Assembly (NCBI GenBank): GCA_026261815.1
Contig: JAMPIT010000230.1
Location: 41,686,501-41,750,500 of the forward strand
Direction of reading: 5' to 3'
Source: Monarcha castaneiventris obscurior
Taxonomy: Eukaryota > Chordata > Aves > Passeriformes > Monarchidae
Length of the DNA stretch: 64,000 nt
Below, in pieces: positions 38,300 through 50,900 of this stretch (position 1 is its first letter; every line of letters begins with the position of its first letter). The position numbers were made by a program, and so were the translations under genes. Below the pieces are notes generated by a model. That model was given only the letters and a program-made list of their open reading frames with translations. It was not told the DNA's origin and made no database searches.

Positions 38300-40139
38300 G
38301 TTTTAACATAAAAGTTATTGCATATCTCTTTCTTACCTGACTTAAAATACTAGTATTGTATATAGCAATGGACACATAGGTAGTTTTGCAAATTTTAATG
38401 CTTTTCAGTGTTTATCACTGTTTATCAGTTTACTCATTCATCTTCTTGTGGAGTGGGGGGTGTCTCAGGATTAACTGTCCTGACAATAGCTACAAAACCT
38501 CAGAGTTTCTGAAGTTCTCAGGGCAAATGTTCTTTTATCTTTTGGCAGATAAGTATACATAGAACAAGCTTAGTGTAAAAGTGGTCTTTTGGGTCTGAAA
38601 TGGAAACTTTGGGAGAGCCCTAGAAGGAACACAAGCTGTTAAACAGATACTTCACTAGGATATCAGTTTTTCTCCTGTCACTGTTCTTTGCCACAGGATT
38701 CTTCCAGTCTTTGAATATCACTTCAGATGATTGCAGCAGATCAACAGCCCATGTCCTGAGCAGAGCAGGAGCATATTTGCCTCTAAATGCTCTTTCCCTC
38801 CTTTTCTCCCTTTGCTATGGTGCTGAGAAGACTTAAACTTCTATATAGGTTATAGTGCAAGAACAAATGGCTTTTTAAATTGCAGGATAAAAATGGCTTG
38901 TTTTATTTGTAAAATTAATGTTTGGGTTTGGGGTTTTTTTGTTTGTTTCTTTTTTGGTTTTTTTTTAAGAGAAACTGATATCCTTCTTCATTCTAGCTCA
39001 ATAGGTATTTTTTTCCTGGGCAGTGTGTGCACACATAGTGCATATTGTAGTGTGGCTGAATGACAAAGTCCCTGGAAAGCAGAATATTTAATTTCCCGGC
39101 ATTTGTATAGAAAGACAATGTAGTTTTGCAGTGGCACCTGCAAAAAAGCAGTGGTTTAGCAACACTTCTAAGCAACAATCTGGCTTTTTGGGCATCTGTC
39201 TTAAAATGTCTATGCTGCTTCCACACTATTTCATTTGATCTCTAAAGGTTATCTGGAGCAGACAACAGATTCTTCACAGCTGCTGTATAGTTTACAAAAA
39301 GCAGAAACTCAGATGGGCCCATAGTACAATATCCTATTTCTGATTATACCCAGAAGTAGGAATACCTAAGAAAAAGCAAAAGAATGGGGTGAACGTATAT
39401 GACATAGATTCATTAAACCCACTGGGGAACTCACTTGTGTTCAGACAAGCCATGGAAAGGCAGAAGTTGTCATTTTTTCTGGTTTTGGTGGAGACCAGCC
39501 TTTGTCTCCTGATAAAAAACATTTGAAATGAACGTGGCTTCAAACAGCTTTGGACTGGGGACTGAATACCATGAGTTATTGAAGGACAAATGAGTCCAAT
39601 TTCTTCCTTTTCTTCTATTCTGGTAAGCCAGGACCACTTCATGGGCACCAGCAAAGCTCCACAAGAGGAAAATACTGCAACCATGAGTACAAGAAGGTCT
39701 TGTGCATCATTTCTACAAGCTGTCATTCAACTGATTGACCTAGAGCCACACAACTGTGAAATCTTTACTGTTCATATACTTTACATCTGTCTGAAAAAAA
39801 AGTTGAGAATTATAAAAGAAGCACGAAGACTGAAATGATCCTTCTCTGCCCAGTTTTTAGCAAGTTATTTAAATCTGTTTGTAGCTTGAGCATATTTTGT
39901 TACGGTGCATCTGAGCATGTAAAAAGAATTCTTAATATTACCCAACTGTATTGCTGCCATAACCAAAGTAACTCAGAATGTAGATATTTTGCCTCCTGAT
40001 ACAATCAAGCAGTACTAATAAACATTCAGAAATCCAATGGATTACTACACTGTGACTATTGTTCTCAGTCTCTGATAACCACCTATTAAAGTTATTTTTA
40101 ATTGAAGAAGTAATTGTCAATTTTCAGAGGTTAATTTAG
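38300..40139. other. Intergenic DNA downstream of XCR1
   Basis: Possibly holds the remaining XCR1 3' UTR. A T/G-rich low-complexity run lies at about 38921-38968 (GTTTGGGTTTGGGG followed by T-rich sequence). No gene was recognised. Confidence 0.45.
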
Positions 40140-40790
40140 CCTGGAAGAGACTTCTGGAGGTGATCCACTCCTCTGTGCTGCTCACAGAAGTGCTATCTCC
40201 CTGGTCAGACGAGGTCACTCAGGGCTTTATCTAGTCAAACTGATAACCTGCAAGATCAGGGACTCCATAACTCCTCCAAGTCCTTCTTGCAGTGCTTAAG
40301 AACTCTTATGGTGGATTGTGGATGTTTTTGCTTCTACATGAAAAAAATTTCTTTTGCTGCAACCTGGTGATGTTGTTTTTTCCTTACCTTCTCTGTGTCT
40401 TCACATTAGATAACAGAACAGAGCCATCAGATCTCCCCTAAGCCTTGTTTTTTCCTGGGGCTAAACATATCCCAGCCAATTTAGTGTCTTCATACGTGCT
40501 CCAGCTCCCTGTCCATCTGTGATCCTCCAGTGGGCTGACTTCAGTCAGTCAATGTCTCTTCCTTACGTTGGTGGCTGTCAAATTGGATATGCTACCCTAG
40601 TTGTGACTACATGAATGTCAGGTAGAGGGGAAAAAAGGTTTCCCCCAGCCTGATGGCAGCACAGGCCCATAAAGAGTTAGTCTGCACTGCTGCAAGGGCA
40701 TATGACTGTGCTGCGTTCAACTTTTTGTCCACTCAAAATCCAAGATCTTTTCTGGCAAAGCTGACCTCTAACCACATGTTTAAGAAAACA
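40140..40790 (-). mobile_element. Old, diverged CR1 LINE fragment (antisense)
   Basis: The plus strand tracks the antisense CR1 consensus over about 650 bp with many substitutions: GGTGATCCACTCC, GGTCACTCAGGGCTTTATC, AGATCTCCCCTAAGCC, CATACGTGCTCCAGC, GTCAATGTCTCTTCC, GCTGCGTTCAACTTTTTGTC and CCAAGATCTTTTCTGGCAAA. It clearly predates the younger copies near 30 kb and 43 kb. Confidence 0.72.
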
Positions 40791-41232
40791 CCCTGTTTCT
40801 ACTGAAATCAATGATAATTTTGCTTCTGATCAAAATCAGAGCAAGAATGAGACTCATAAATGTGGGCAATTTCGGCAAAGCAGAACACGTACTTCTTTAC
40901 TGCCAGAAGTGTTTTCATTGAGAGTCAGGATTCCTTCATATTCTCAATACTTTGAAATATTGAGTTCATTGAAATCATAAATAAAATTCTATTTTATCTT
41001 CTCCTTATGGTTACTCTGCAGTTGAAAATGCCCTTGCTCATCCAGTGAAACAAAAAACCAAGGACAAAGAAAGGACAAAGAAATGTGTGAGGAGTGGAGT
41101 ACTCTCTCCATACTCAGAAACAGCTCACATAACAAAACCAAAACATATTTGAGTTTGTGTAATTCCTCCAAACAATCCTACTTTCTTCCGGCAAAGCGAG
41201 GCAAAGAGATTATGCTCTTTATCCACGTGCCT

Positions 41233-41282
<50 letters not shown>

Positions 41283-43201
41283 GTATATATATATAGCCAC
41301 GTACATATACATAAAGGACTCTGTTTCATTTAAACTGCACAGTCCAGAGTCCATGTCTTGGTTCTCCCACACTATTTCTGGTGCAGCTGAACCAGCATCA
41401 AACCAGATCAAAATCTTGGTACCCACTTTTTCCACACAGGAGTGAAATGCAGCCAGTTCTGAGCAGTGATAGCTCCTAAACCTGATGTACTCTGGTGGAA
41501 GTCAGTCTCAGAAGCTGACCTGATATTTAGCAGAATATTCTTCCAAGCTCCTCAGCCACTTAGTCTAAAATGCCATATTTGCTTCTAGATGTTTTCCAGA
41601 GCTTTGCCGATTCTTTTTATGTTGCCTACTCCCAGCTTTACACCTACTGACTATTATTTGTCCACCTATTCAAAACAGAATGCAAACAAATGCAAAAAGT
41701 GCTTCCAAAGCTTTCTCCCCACAGTCACAGAAGGTTTCTGATGATGAACAGCAGCCTGTTGTTTGGTCTAGCTACAATGGTATGTTAATCCACCGAGGGT
41801 GACCAGGGAAGCTGGGAGTTAGCTACTCTCATAAAATACCTCAAGTGCCAAGGGGAAGCAAAGCCCTTCCACTCATTATATAACATGAATTAACTCTTGC
41901 AAAAAAAATTAAAGAAAAATTGAAAATAATTCCCATCTTGCCCATCATAGTTTATGGAGAAGTTAATCAATAAATATTATCAGAGTAAAAATACAGGAAA
42001 GCAACACGCATGGAGCAGACAACGTGGTTTTTTTCTCAAGTGCAGCTTCCAAAAAGGAAATATCTCTAACATATTTTATTGTTAAGAAATGAGAAAATAT
42101 GGAAAATTGTAAGGAAGTGTTGGTCAGCTATGGATCTAGTTGGAAACAGCATGTTTTTCTCTGAAGAAATTGATGTGTACATAAACAGGCGATAATTCAA
42201 TAATTAACATCAATAATTAAATATTTCTGAAAGTATCTTGTTACTACATAATTAAAAGGAGGAACAATCCATTCTAACTGATTATTTTTGAGTGAAAAGT
42301 AGAATAGCACAGACTTTTTGAAAGTTTTTAAAATAAAATCCATTGCAGTGAAATTATATGGGATTTGATTTACCATTATTTGTGTCTGATGACCCTGAGA
42401 TTAGTTTTGGAAGACACCCAGTTGCCTAGAGATCAATGGAAAACAAACATTCATTTGCAGCAGATGCTCCTGGCACTGCTGCATGATTCAGCAAAGCATG
42501 CCAAGAAAAGTAAGCCTGAAGGTTGCTTCCAAAGGATGTAAGTCATCCCAGAGCGTTTCACAGGTCATGTGCCTGCGACATGCGTAGCCCTATAACCTGC
42601 ATTTCTGAGGACACTAAAATGCTTTTGAGCTACTCAAAACCATACATTAGATGAAGATTAATCACCAAAACTTAAGGTCATTTAGTCATTCTTATTTTGG
42701 AGGATGATGGAGACATGTCACTGACTATGTACTACATATATTTCCTCAACAGTCTTGAAAATGTGATGCTTTGATCTTCAGCCTAAGCTGATGTTTATGA
42801 TGCTAACAAAGTCACAAGCATTGTGGCAAGAACTGATGACAAACTGCTTGGTCACAAGTTTAATTTTAAATGGTTTATTTGCCAAAGCAATGTGGAAAAA
42901 AAAAAAGCAAAGCAAGTCTTTCAAGTTTGTACTTCAAGTGCAAAACGAGCGTAGCCTATTTCAGGCGCTGGGAAAGAAATGTCCTTTCAGAGAATCATAT
43001 GCATTATGGGAGGGTTAAAATCTGAAAAGAGGAAACAGCCTGCTTGTAGAAGGGGCCTGGTGCTGGAAGTGTTAGGAACCCTGTGTCCTTGTACCCCCCA
43101 CACCCTGCCTCAGGAAGCAACCTCTTGTTCCTGTTTCACACCCACTTTCTCCCAGTCTCTTACTTTATGTGGGCATACTAATTTCTACCTATGTCCTTCA
43201 G
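40791..43201. other. Intergenic DNA, no gene recognised
   Basis: AT-rich, CpG-poor. Contains the (TA)n microsatellite listed separately and a poly(A) run near 42896-42905. No conserved coding segment seen. Confidence 0.45.
41232..41295. repeat. (TA)n microsatellite with TATG interruption
   Basis: An uninterrupted AT dinucleotide run of about 36 bp is followed by ATGTATGTATGTGTATATATATATAG-type sequence, so this is a compound (TA)n-(TATG)n-(TA)n tract. It is likely length-polymorphic and prone to assembly error. Confidence 0.95.
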
Positions 43202-43466
43202 AGAATCACAGAATCAATTAGGTTGGAAAAGACCTCTGAGATCGAGTCCAAGCCATGACCAAGCACCACCGTGTCAACCAGACCGTGGCACTGAGTGCCA
43301 CATCCAGTCTGTCCTTAAACACCTCCAGGGACAGTGACCCCACCACCTCCTTGGGCAGCCCATTCCAGTGTCTAATCACCCCTTCTGTGAAGAAATTCCT
43401 CCTGATGTCCAACCTAAACCTCCCCCGGCATAGCTTGAGACTATGTCCTCTCACCCCTTCAGTTTA
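43202..43466 (-). mobile_element. CR1 LINE 3' fragment (antisense)
   Basis: Starts on the plus strand with the complement of the CR1 terminus (AGAATCACAGAATCAATTAG, then GTTGGAAAAGACCTCTGAGA). Continues through AAGCACCACCGTGTCAACCA, CCTCCAGGGACAGTGACCCC, GGGCAGCCCATTCCAGTGTC, GAAATTCCTCCTGATGTCCA and AACCTAAACCTCCCC. Low divergence suggests one of the younger insertions here. The 3' end points left. Confidence 0.93.
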
Positions 43467-43701
43467 GGGATGAGGATTTTCCTTCCATCAGCTGGTGAGA
43501 GCGGATAATCTGCTGCATACCAGATTTATCATGCCTGATTTTCACATTTGCTTCAGTTGTCTTGTGCAAAGCGCTTGATGAACTGATGCGCAAATGAGAA
43601 AAAAAAAGAAAGAAAATCCCCCATATAGAATCGTCCTAAAAGTAACAGTCAGTACTATATTAAAAAGCATTAAGACAAAAAGTTATTAATTTTTTTTTTT
43701 T

Positions 43702-43959
43702 CAGTGGTGCCCTGCAACAGGCCAAGGAGCAATGGCCATACAGAAAAGTTTCACCTCGCGATGAGAACTTTACACTGAGGGAGGCAGAGCACTGAACAGG
43801 CTGCCCAGGGTGGTCATGGAGTCTCTGTCTCTGGAGACGTTCCACAGCCATCTGGATGTGTTCCTGTGTCACCTGCTTGAGGTGACCCTGCTTTGGCAGG
43901 AGGGTTGGACCAGGCATCTCCAGAGCTCAGTCCAACCCTAACGACTCTGTGATTCTGTA
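43702..43959 (+). mobile_element. CR1 LINE 3' fragment (sense) abutting the FYCO1 CpG island
   Basis: Shows the CR1 3' sequence in order: CAGTGGTGCCCTGCAACAGG, CAATGGCCATACAG, ACAGGCTGCCCAGGGTGGTC, GGAGACGTTCCACAGCC and AGGAGGGTTGGACCAG. It terminates in CCAACCCTAACGACTCTGTG and ATTCTGT. It ends about 15-20 bp before the CpG-rich promoter begins and lies in opposite orientation to the CR1 copy 236 bp to its left. Confidence 0.9.
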
Positions 43960-43974
43960 AAAAACGACCTTGCG

Positions 43975-44950
43975 TGAGGGCACCGGCCACACCAGCTTCC
44001 CCGAGAGGAAACCACCCCAACGCCGCAGCTGTAGCCGAAAGCGGCGATTTCTCCCCCAAAGCCTCTTCACACCCCTCAGTTTTCCCCGCGGCATTCTCTC
44101 TCCGCCGCCTGCGGGCGGCCCTGGCGCCGCTCCCAGACACCGCCCCGGGCATGGGGCGGCCCCTCCGCGGCCTCACGGGAGTTGTAGTCGGGCGGGGAGC
44201 GGTGGAGCCTCACCCCGGGCCGGCTCTGCGCGACATGGCGGCGGCGGCGCCGCGCAGGTACCGAGCGAGCCCTCCCGCGCACCCCCGAGGCAGCGCGGCG
44301 GGGCCGGGGGCGGGGAGGCGGCAGCGGGCGGAGGGAGCTGACGGGGAGAGGGGGAAGTAACTTCGGCGGCTCCCACTTGTTGCAGCGCCGAGCTGGGCTT
44401 CGAGGGGAGGAGCCCCGGCGGGGAGAGAGTTGCCGGCCGCTTTAGGGGGTGCCCGGGTGGGCTCAGTGGTGGAGTGAGCGCGGGCGTGGCAGAGACACAT
44501 CAGCCTGGGGTGGGCTGGAGGCTGGCTGCCATCGCCTGGGAGCCCCCCGAATGGGGGTCGCCGTCTCTCAGGGACAGCGCCTGGGCGGACATCGGCCACC
44601 ATCCAGACCCAGTCCCACTCCCAGTCCCCTGAAGTGTCATTATGTGCCCCTGGTGAGCGCTGACTTTAGGCCCACATCAGCAGTGCCCTCTGTTTTCTCC
44701 TCTCCTGCAGCTGCAGGGGGAGCGGAGTCACCCTGCTGGAAACCAAACACCCGCCCGTGTCCGTGCCCTCACCCCGCTATAAAGTGCTGACAGGCAAATA
44801 TTTGAGGCGGCCCTAATCCCACTTTGCCCTTGTGTCGGCAAATCTCCGGCGGATGGATAGGGAGAGAGTTTTGCTGGCACACGCGGCGGCTGGGTCTGTC
44901 TCCAGTGCAGATGCCGGGTTTGCAGCCGGCCCTCCTCCTCCGGCTTATGT
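43975..44950. promoter_or_regulatory. FYCO1: CpG island promoter of FYCO1
   Basis: An abrupt jump to GC- and CpG-rich sequence, densest at about 44085-44460, in an otherwise CpG-poor window. It contains GGGAGTTGTAGT at 44177-44188, the reverse complement of ACTACAACTCCC, the ZNF143/THAP11-type core promoter motif. Next to it is a GC box, GGGCGGGG, at 44190-44197. GACATGGCGGC at 44232-44242 resembles a YY1 site of the kind found just downstream of transcription starts. There is no TATA box. Together these suggest a housekeeping-type promoter firing rightward around 44.2 kb. Confidence 0.8.
44200..44257 (+). other. FYCO1: Presumed non-coding exon 1 of FYCO1 (5' boundary approximate)
   Basis: A good donor (GCGCAG followed by GTACCG) ends this segment at 44257, inside the CpG island and beside the YY1-like motif. 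The start given is a guess; the transcription start cannot be read from sequence. The segment holds an ATG at 44235 in strong context (G at -3, G at +4). Spliced to exon 2 it would encode only 13 codons before a TAA at 53435-53437, so it would act as an upstream ORF and not as the FYCO1 start. Another first exon within the island is possible. Confidence 0.5.
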
Positions 44951-47900
44951 TGATCCTGGTAATCCAGAGTGAGCAAGGAGAAGGGAAAAACACAAGGTTT
45001 TAGTGAAATGGTTGTCTGCCGCCTTTGGACACTGGATTCCAGTCGGGCAGAGGTCCTGCGGTGGTGAGTCGGGCTGTGGAGGGGCTGTGCCGTGTTCTGG
45101 AAGCTGGTGAATCCCTTGCTGCTGCAGCTGCCCGAGCGCAGGGCCCTGTTTTCTGTCCAGGTCACTGCATCCAGCCTCCTGCTGATTTTTGCAAGGTTGG
45201 TTTGGCACACAGAGTTGGTCAGCTGTAGACTTCACGCTCCTGGTTCTGCCTCTCACTTGAAACCAAGCTTTAAGTTTCAAGTTGAAACAGAGGGAGAAGT
45301 AACAGGCTTTTGTCTGTTTAATGCTGAAGAGTAAAAGTGGATGATTTTACCTAGCTCTGGCTTCGTACGTGCATGAAGGCAAGTTAGGATGAAACTTTCA
45401 GGCTAAAACATGTTCTGTGTCTTGTCAGTAACATTGCAACATGTTCTCTCTTACTGCCATGCAGTAGTGTGTTTTATGTTTTCCAGATTTTATAGTGTGC
45501 AAGGCAGTTTGTTGGAGTCTTCCAATGATCCTCATGGGAGTGCTTGAATTTAAAAAATGTTCTAAGCGTTCCAAATAGTGTTTTCCAACATCCACATTCA
45601 GAAGACTGCACTGCAGTTAAAAAATTGTATCTTAACATGGTGTGGTGCAAAACAAGTGATAGTCAATTTTGCTCTGCTTGTTGTATTGTGTATATATATA
45701 TCTGTAGTATGTATATTTGACAGCATTGTTGTAAACATGGTTTCACTACTGCTTCTCGGGAGCTTGTTAGTTATGGAGCCTGATTTTCATGTATAAAGGA
45801 GTCTCTTATGTACACCATTTGATAACAGTGAAAGAGTGTATTATATTTGCAGTGCCTCTCTCCACTGCTAGAGGGTTACATAAAAGGAATAGGAATTTTC
45901 GTAACATCCTGGAAGCTAGGTTCCTCTAAGACTTTTTTGGTGGGTGATCAAGACATAAAGAAACAACTAGGGAGAGAAAGCTAGTCAAGATGTAAAGTCT
46001 GTAAAATTGCAAAAATTATGCAGTGCACCCAAGGAAAAGTAGTGCCAAATTTTTTTTAACCCAGATTGCTATTTGTTTTTCCTAGTTGATCACATCTCAA
46101 AATAAACAATTGTCTATTTGTCAAGTAAACACCGGAACCTTCTAGTATTCTTCACATGTTTTTGAGATTATTAAACTTAAGGGAACTCTAAAAGCCCTAA
46201 GTGTTTTTATTGTTGCACATTATTGTTTTTATTTATTTGTTTGTTTATATTACTGTGTGTTTATTTGTTTGGTTTTGCCAATGCAAGGAAACTTTAGCAG
46301 CTTGTATCGAATCCAGGTCATATTTTGATGTAGTAATTCCAGTTTGTCCATGGAGCAGTGGCTGTTTGTGTCCAAAAATTCTGTAATAGTAATAATTTAA
46401 AATCCTTTGCCAAAATGCATTCTGAAGGTGGTTTTACACTTTGTGACAGTGGTAGAAGGAGCAGAACTTTTTATGCAAAGTGTCTGGATCTCAGTGCAAG
46501 CACAGGACCTTGACTTGTATGCCCTTCCTTTGGTTTAGTATTTTTGCCGACCACAGTATTCTGTGTTGGTTTGTGGTATAGTGACCTCAGCAGATATTTA
46601 CAAACAATTAACCCCTGAATGAGGCCTGCTGGGAAGAAGGATGAAGACAGGAAAGGTTTTGCTACTGCTACAAGCCAGTTTAGGTTTCGAAAGTGAACCA
46701 GTTGGATCAGGGTGTCCCGAATAATTGGGCTTATGCCAAGCCTGCGTCATCTGTGGACCTGTCTCTTCTCAGCCGCCCAGCATGACAGTCTCGTACAGGC
46801 CTCTCCTCCAAATGCTTCTAAATCTTTGGGATTTGTAACTCTGCAATTTCCCCTTCCCCCCAAAATGGTGACCTTCACCAGAGAACTCACAAGAACAGAG
46901 GGAGAGAGGAAATATTCCATACTTCCTGCTACAGAGGAAGGAAAACAAGAATTCTTTCTGTTGACTCTGGGGCAGCATGACTCACTCAGTGGCCTGTCAG
47001 TTCAGGTTGTCTCGGCGTGGTTTTTGCTTGCCTCACCCTCTATTTGGTCTACATGTGTGTGGTCAAGACCTGTAATTTTCAGTGTTGCATGTTGGTATTT
47101 CACTGGGAACTGCGTATAGGCCAGGAGTTATCCTAAGGAGCTGCTGGCTGGAGGGAGGACGCATGAGGTGCTACAAGTGGGCAAGACTCACCCATCTGCC
47201 AGACTTCCCAAAACCATTAGCTGGAGGAAGCCTTTTCAAGTACTTCTGAAACCTCACCTTGGAGGGACAGTGTGCACCGGTATATGCAGAGGTAAAGTTG
47301 CTGCTAAGGAAAGGTCCCATTAAGAGCCAGGGTGTAATGGTTGTTGCTTTTAACTATCCCAAAGTCTCAGAGGTGGCTGAGATACTTTAGTCAGGCCAAG
47401 CTTGCTGAGGAAGTTAACAGGGCCCAGAGACTGATTTTGGAGACCTGAAAAATGTGAGATTCTTTGAAGTCTCCAAGGTTGTACAATGAACGAGTTGAGT
47501 GTCATGAATTGCCAAATGCTCCTCTGCAGCTGGAAGTCCTCTGGTGTTTCTATTTCTGTAGGTGTCTACGTGGTGCTCCTCAGAGTGGCACCTGAGTGTC
47601 ATGTGCCTGGCTTGAAGAATGTGTAAGACATTTAAATACTTGTGTGAGTTGTAGAGAGAAAGAGCAGATTTTGTGGCAGGGAGGGACACAGGGAGAATTG
47701 TTTAGGAGAATAAGAGCATCAAGGGGGGAAAAAGCCCTTTCACTTTTGAATTAATTCTGTCTTTTTAGCTCACATACAGGCATTGAGACAGCAGGGGTAC
47801 CTTCTCCCAGGGAGAGTGAAATAGGATGGGAGCAGCTGTGGAGAAGCAAGTCTCTGGGAGAGTTATGGTTGGGTTAATTGATAGATGTTAGTAAACAAGG

Positions 47901-50900
47901 TATAGCATTCCTGACGTGGCATGAGGTCTGACATGTCCTAAGGGAAAAGGGCAGACAAGTTGGTTAAAAGCGATACTTGTGCAATTCCTGTTATCAGAAG
48001 AGAGCTCTTCTCTTTGTAAACTGACTGCTTCCTCAAACAGGGAAGTTCTGTCATCATGAGATGGGGCTGAGACAAGGTTGTCTTTGTGAGATATGTACTA
48101 ACTCATCCCTGTGGTGTTTGCAGAAAGTTGTCATTTGAGTTCAAGTTGTCCAGCAGTTACTGATGTGAAGGAATATCAGAGAGAAAACACTGTTCTGCAA
48201 GTCAGGAATCTGTGTCCCTGGTCTGATGCATCTGCCCTGTTTGGCAAAGTACAGTGTAGGGCATTAAAAGGTTTTAAGCCAGGTGTTAGTGAGGAGATCC
48301 AGTTCGGTAGGTGCAGCATTAAAAAAAATTGTTAGGGTTGCCAGATTTGTCCAGTTAAGGTTAAAAATTAACTCTGTCTCATGGAGTTCTTATCGTGCCA
48401 CTGTATACTCTTCTCTGTTGCCTAGTTTTGATATTTTTCTAAAAAGAGGTTGTAAATACAAGGAACAGGGGTGGAATGCAGGTCAGTTGTCCATAGGGAA
48501 CCTGTGCAAAAAGTTTATAAAACTTTACTGATTCTTTTGTGTCAGTCTCTTCTGTCAAGTTAGGGGTACAAGCAGAATTTTATGAACGTCATTAGTTTGT
48601 GTTTTTATGCTGTAAAATGAAAATACTCCTAGAGCACAAGAGCCTTCCCACAAAAAGGCTTTACTGTAAGGAGTCCTTAACTATAAAAATGCTCCTTCTC
48701 TGCCAAGCATGTGCAAAATATATGAATGTTTTTATGCACTTCTTCTAGTGCTCTTCCTCTATGTTATGATACTCTGAGAATTTGTTTTTCTGGACACATA
48801 TTTTCTGTGAGATGTCTTCCATTGTTAATTGTTTATATTCCCAAGCAATATTTTTGTCACTGAAATGTGAAGGTTTGCTGGTGTAGAAAATTAAGGGAAA
48901 AGATTAATTTAAAAAGAAAATTTCACTTCTTGGAGTGGGAACCCTAGCTGTCATTCAGGCTGTGCCTGCCTTTTGCTTTTAATCCTCCTATTTGATATAG
49001 TTCAGTGTGTGTTTTTATCAGTCACGTATCTTTGCATGCAGTGTTAAAGCACAAACGGTTGAGTTGCCCAGTAAGAAGCACACGTGTGCATGACAGAAGA
49101 ACCATGCTGTCCTTTTTATACCTCAGACCCTTATTCCAGCAAACAGTTCTTCAGCTTTATGGATGTGCAGCTCCATGTGCCTGCATGGTACAAAATGAGA
49201 AAAGCTGCAGCACAGCTGCCATGAATTTCTCTGGGGCTCTGTGTTTGCTGCAACAGCAAAGTACGAAGTAGTTTTTTCAGACAATTACTGGAATGAAATT
49301 ATTGAACTAAATCAATACTGTTATAATCCTGAGAGTTAGGGAATTTCTTTTCCCAGTTCTTCCTTCATCTTTGCCTGAGGTTTGCATTCAGTGTCTTTTG
49401 TCAGTGTGTCTTGTAGCCAACTGTATGACCAGGTAGGTTGTTTGGGGTTTTTTTGTCCAGCGTGCCTTGCAGTTATCAGTCAGTATCTGCTTTTATAGAA
49501 CATATTATGTTCACACTACACAAGGGAATAATAATACACTTAAAGTTGTACTCACAGACGTAGGATTTGTCTCAGTAGCCTCACTTGCCTGTTTTGTTTC
49601 ATATAGAATATTAGAAAAGGCGTAGGATTGCAGGCACCAAATAATTAAAGGTCTTGTGATACCATTTGGAGCCACGTGATGAAGTGCCCTTGTTTGGAAT
49701 GAGTAGTCCAGAGCAGTCATATTAACAGGAAATATTTCTGTAAGCAGTAGAAAGTAGTGGGTCTTGGTTTCCAATGAATATTTTTTGCAAATCTGATTTA
49801 CTGTTTAGCTGAATTACACCAAGTCTGCAGTGTGAGCTCTGCTCTTAGTGCACACTGAAAATGCACTTGGGTGGGGAGTGGATTCTCTGATACCAGGCTG
49901 TAACGGAGGTCTCACTGTAGCCTTTTTAACAATGCAGAGACACTCTGCTCATGGGCATCCTCCCTGCTTCCTGTTTTGATTGCACATGGAGAAGTGTAGT
50001 ATTTTGAAGATGATTGCCTTCTGTCAAGATTGGCCAAAATTGACCAATGAATAAAAAAATAAAAAGGTAGATGCTGGAGATGCAGACATGGTGTAGAAAA
50101 TGAAGATAAATTTTATAAAATCAGATTAAAAGTAGGTCATTGTAGCTACTTTAGTTTAATTACAGTCATTACATTTTGTTGCCTGTTTTATATGTGTCTC
50201 ACTCCCCTTCAGGTAAATCTTTTCCTGTATGTGGGCTATGTCCTTTCTGCTTCTTTCTTTAATCTCCAGGATATCCTCCTCTGTAAAGAAGATTGCCACC
50301 CCCGCAGCAGCACTTATGCCAGCAGGGAAGGCAGGAACCACCTTCAGAGATCAGCAGGCACGGCCCAGGAGTGGAGGGACTGGTGGCATGCCCTGTCTTT
50401 CCTCTTCTGTGCCAGGTCCTTAGTGTAGCTGCATTGATGTCATTGCAGCTCAGCAGTTCTGGGCAAGTTAATGCCATCAGCCTTAGTCCAGTGCTGTTAT
50501 ATAAGAGGTAACAATGCATCATCCAGAAAGCTTTTGACCCACAGTGGGTCACTCGTGCCTGAGGAATGTATCATTGCTGTTTTCACAAAGCAAATATTTA
50601 CAGGTGTGCGTAGTAGGATAGGAAATGCTGGAGGAACAGTGATGTGCTCTAGGGAATTCTGGGCAAAATGTTCTGTGATCAGGATGGACTAGATCAGGTG
50701 TTTACAGAAACTCTTCCAATTTTGAAACCTTAGGAAACCAGTTAAGATACATTATCAGCTTTCTTTGCCATAGGAAATGAGAGCTCTGCACCTTTCGTGG
50801 GATGGACTGTATTTTGTAAGAACACCTCTGGAAGGACCACAGGGGGGAGAAGTACCTTTCTCCCCATTTGGCAGAGGAGGAGGCAAGTCGAAGAAGTTAC

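Noticed and set aside
44235..44257. ATG in the CpG island as an alternative FYCO1 protein start
   Set aside because: Spliced to exon 2 it meets a stop after 13 codons; unspliced it reads out of the exon. The conserved N-terminus starts at 53541.
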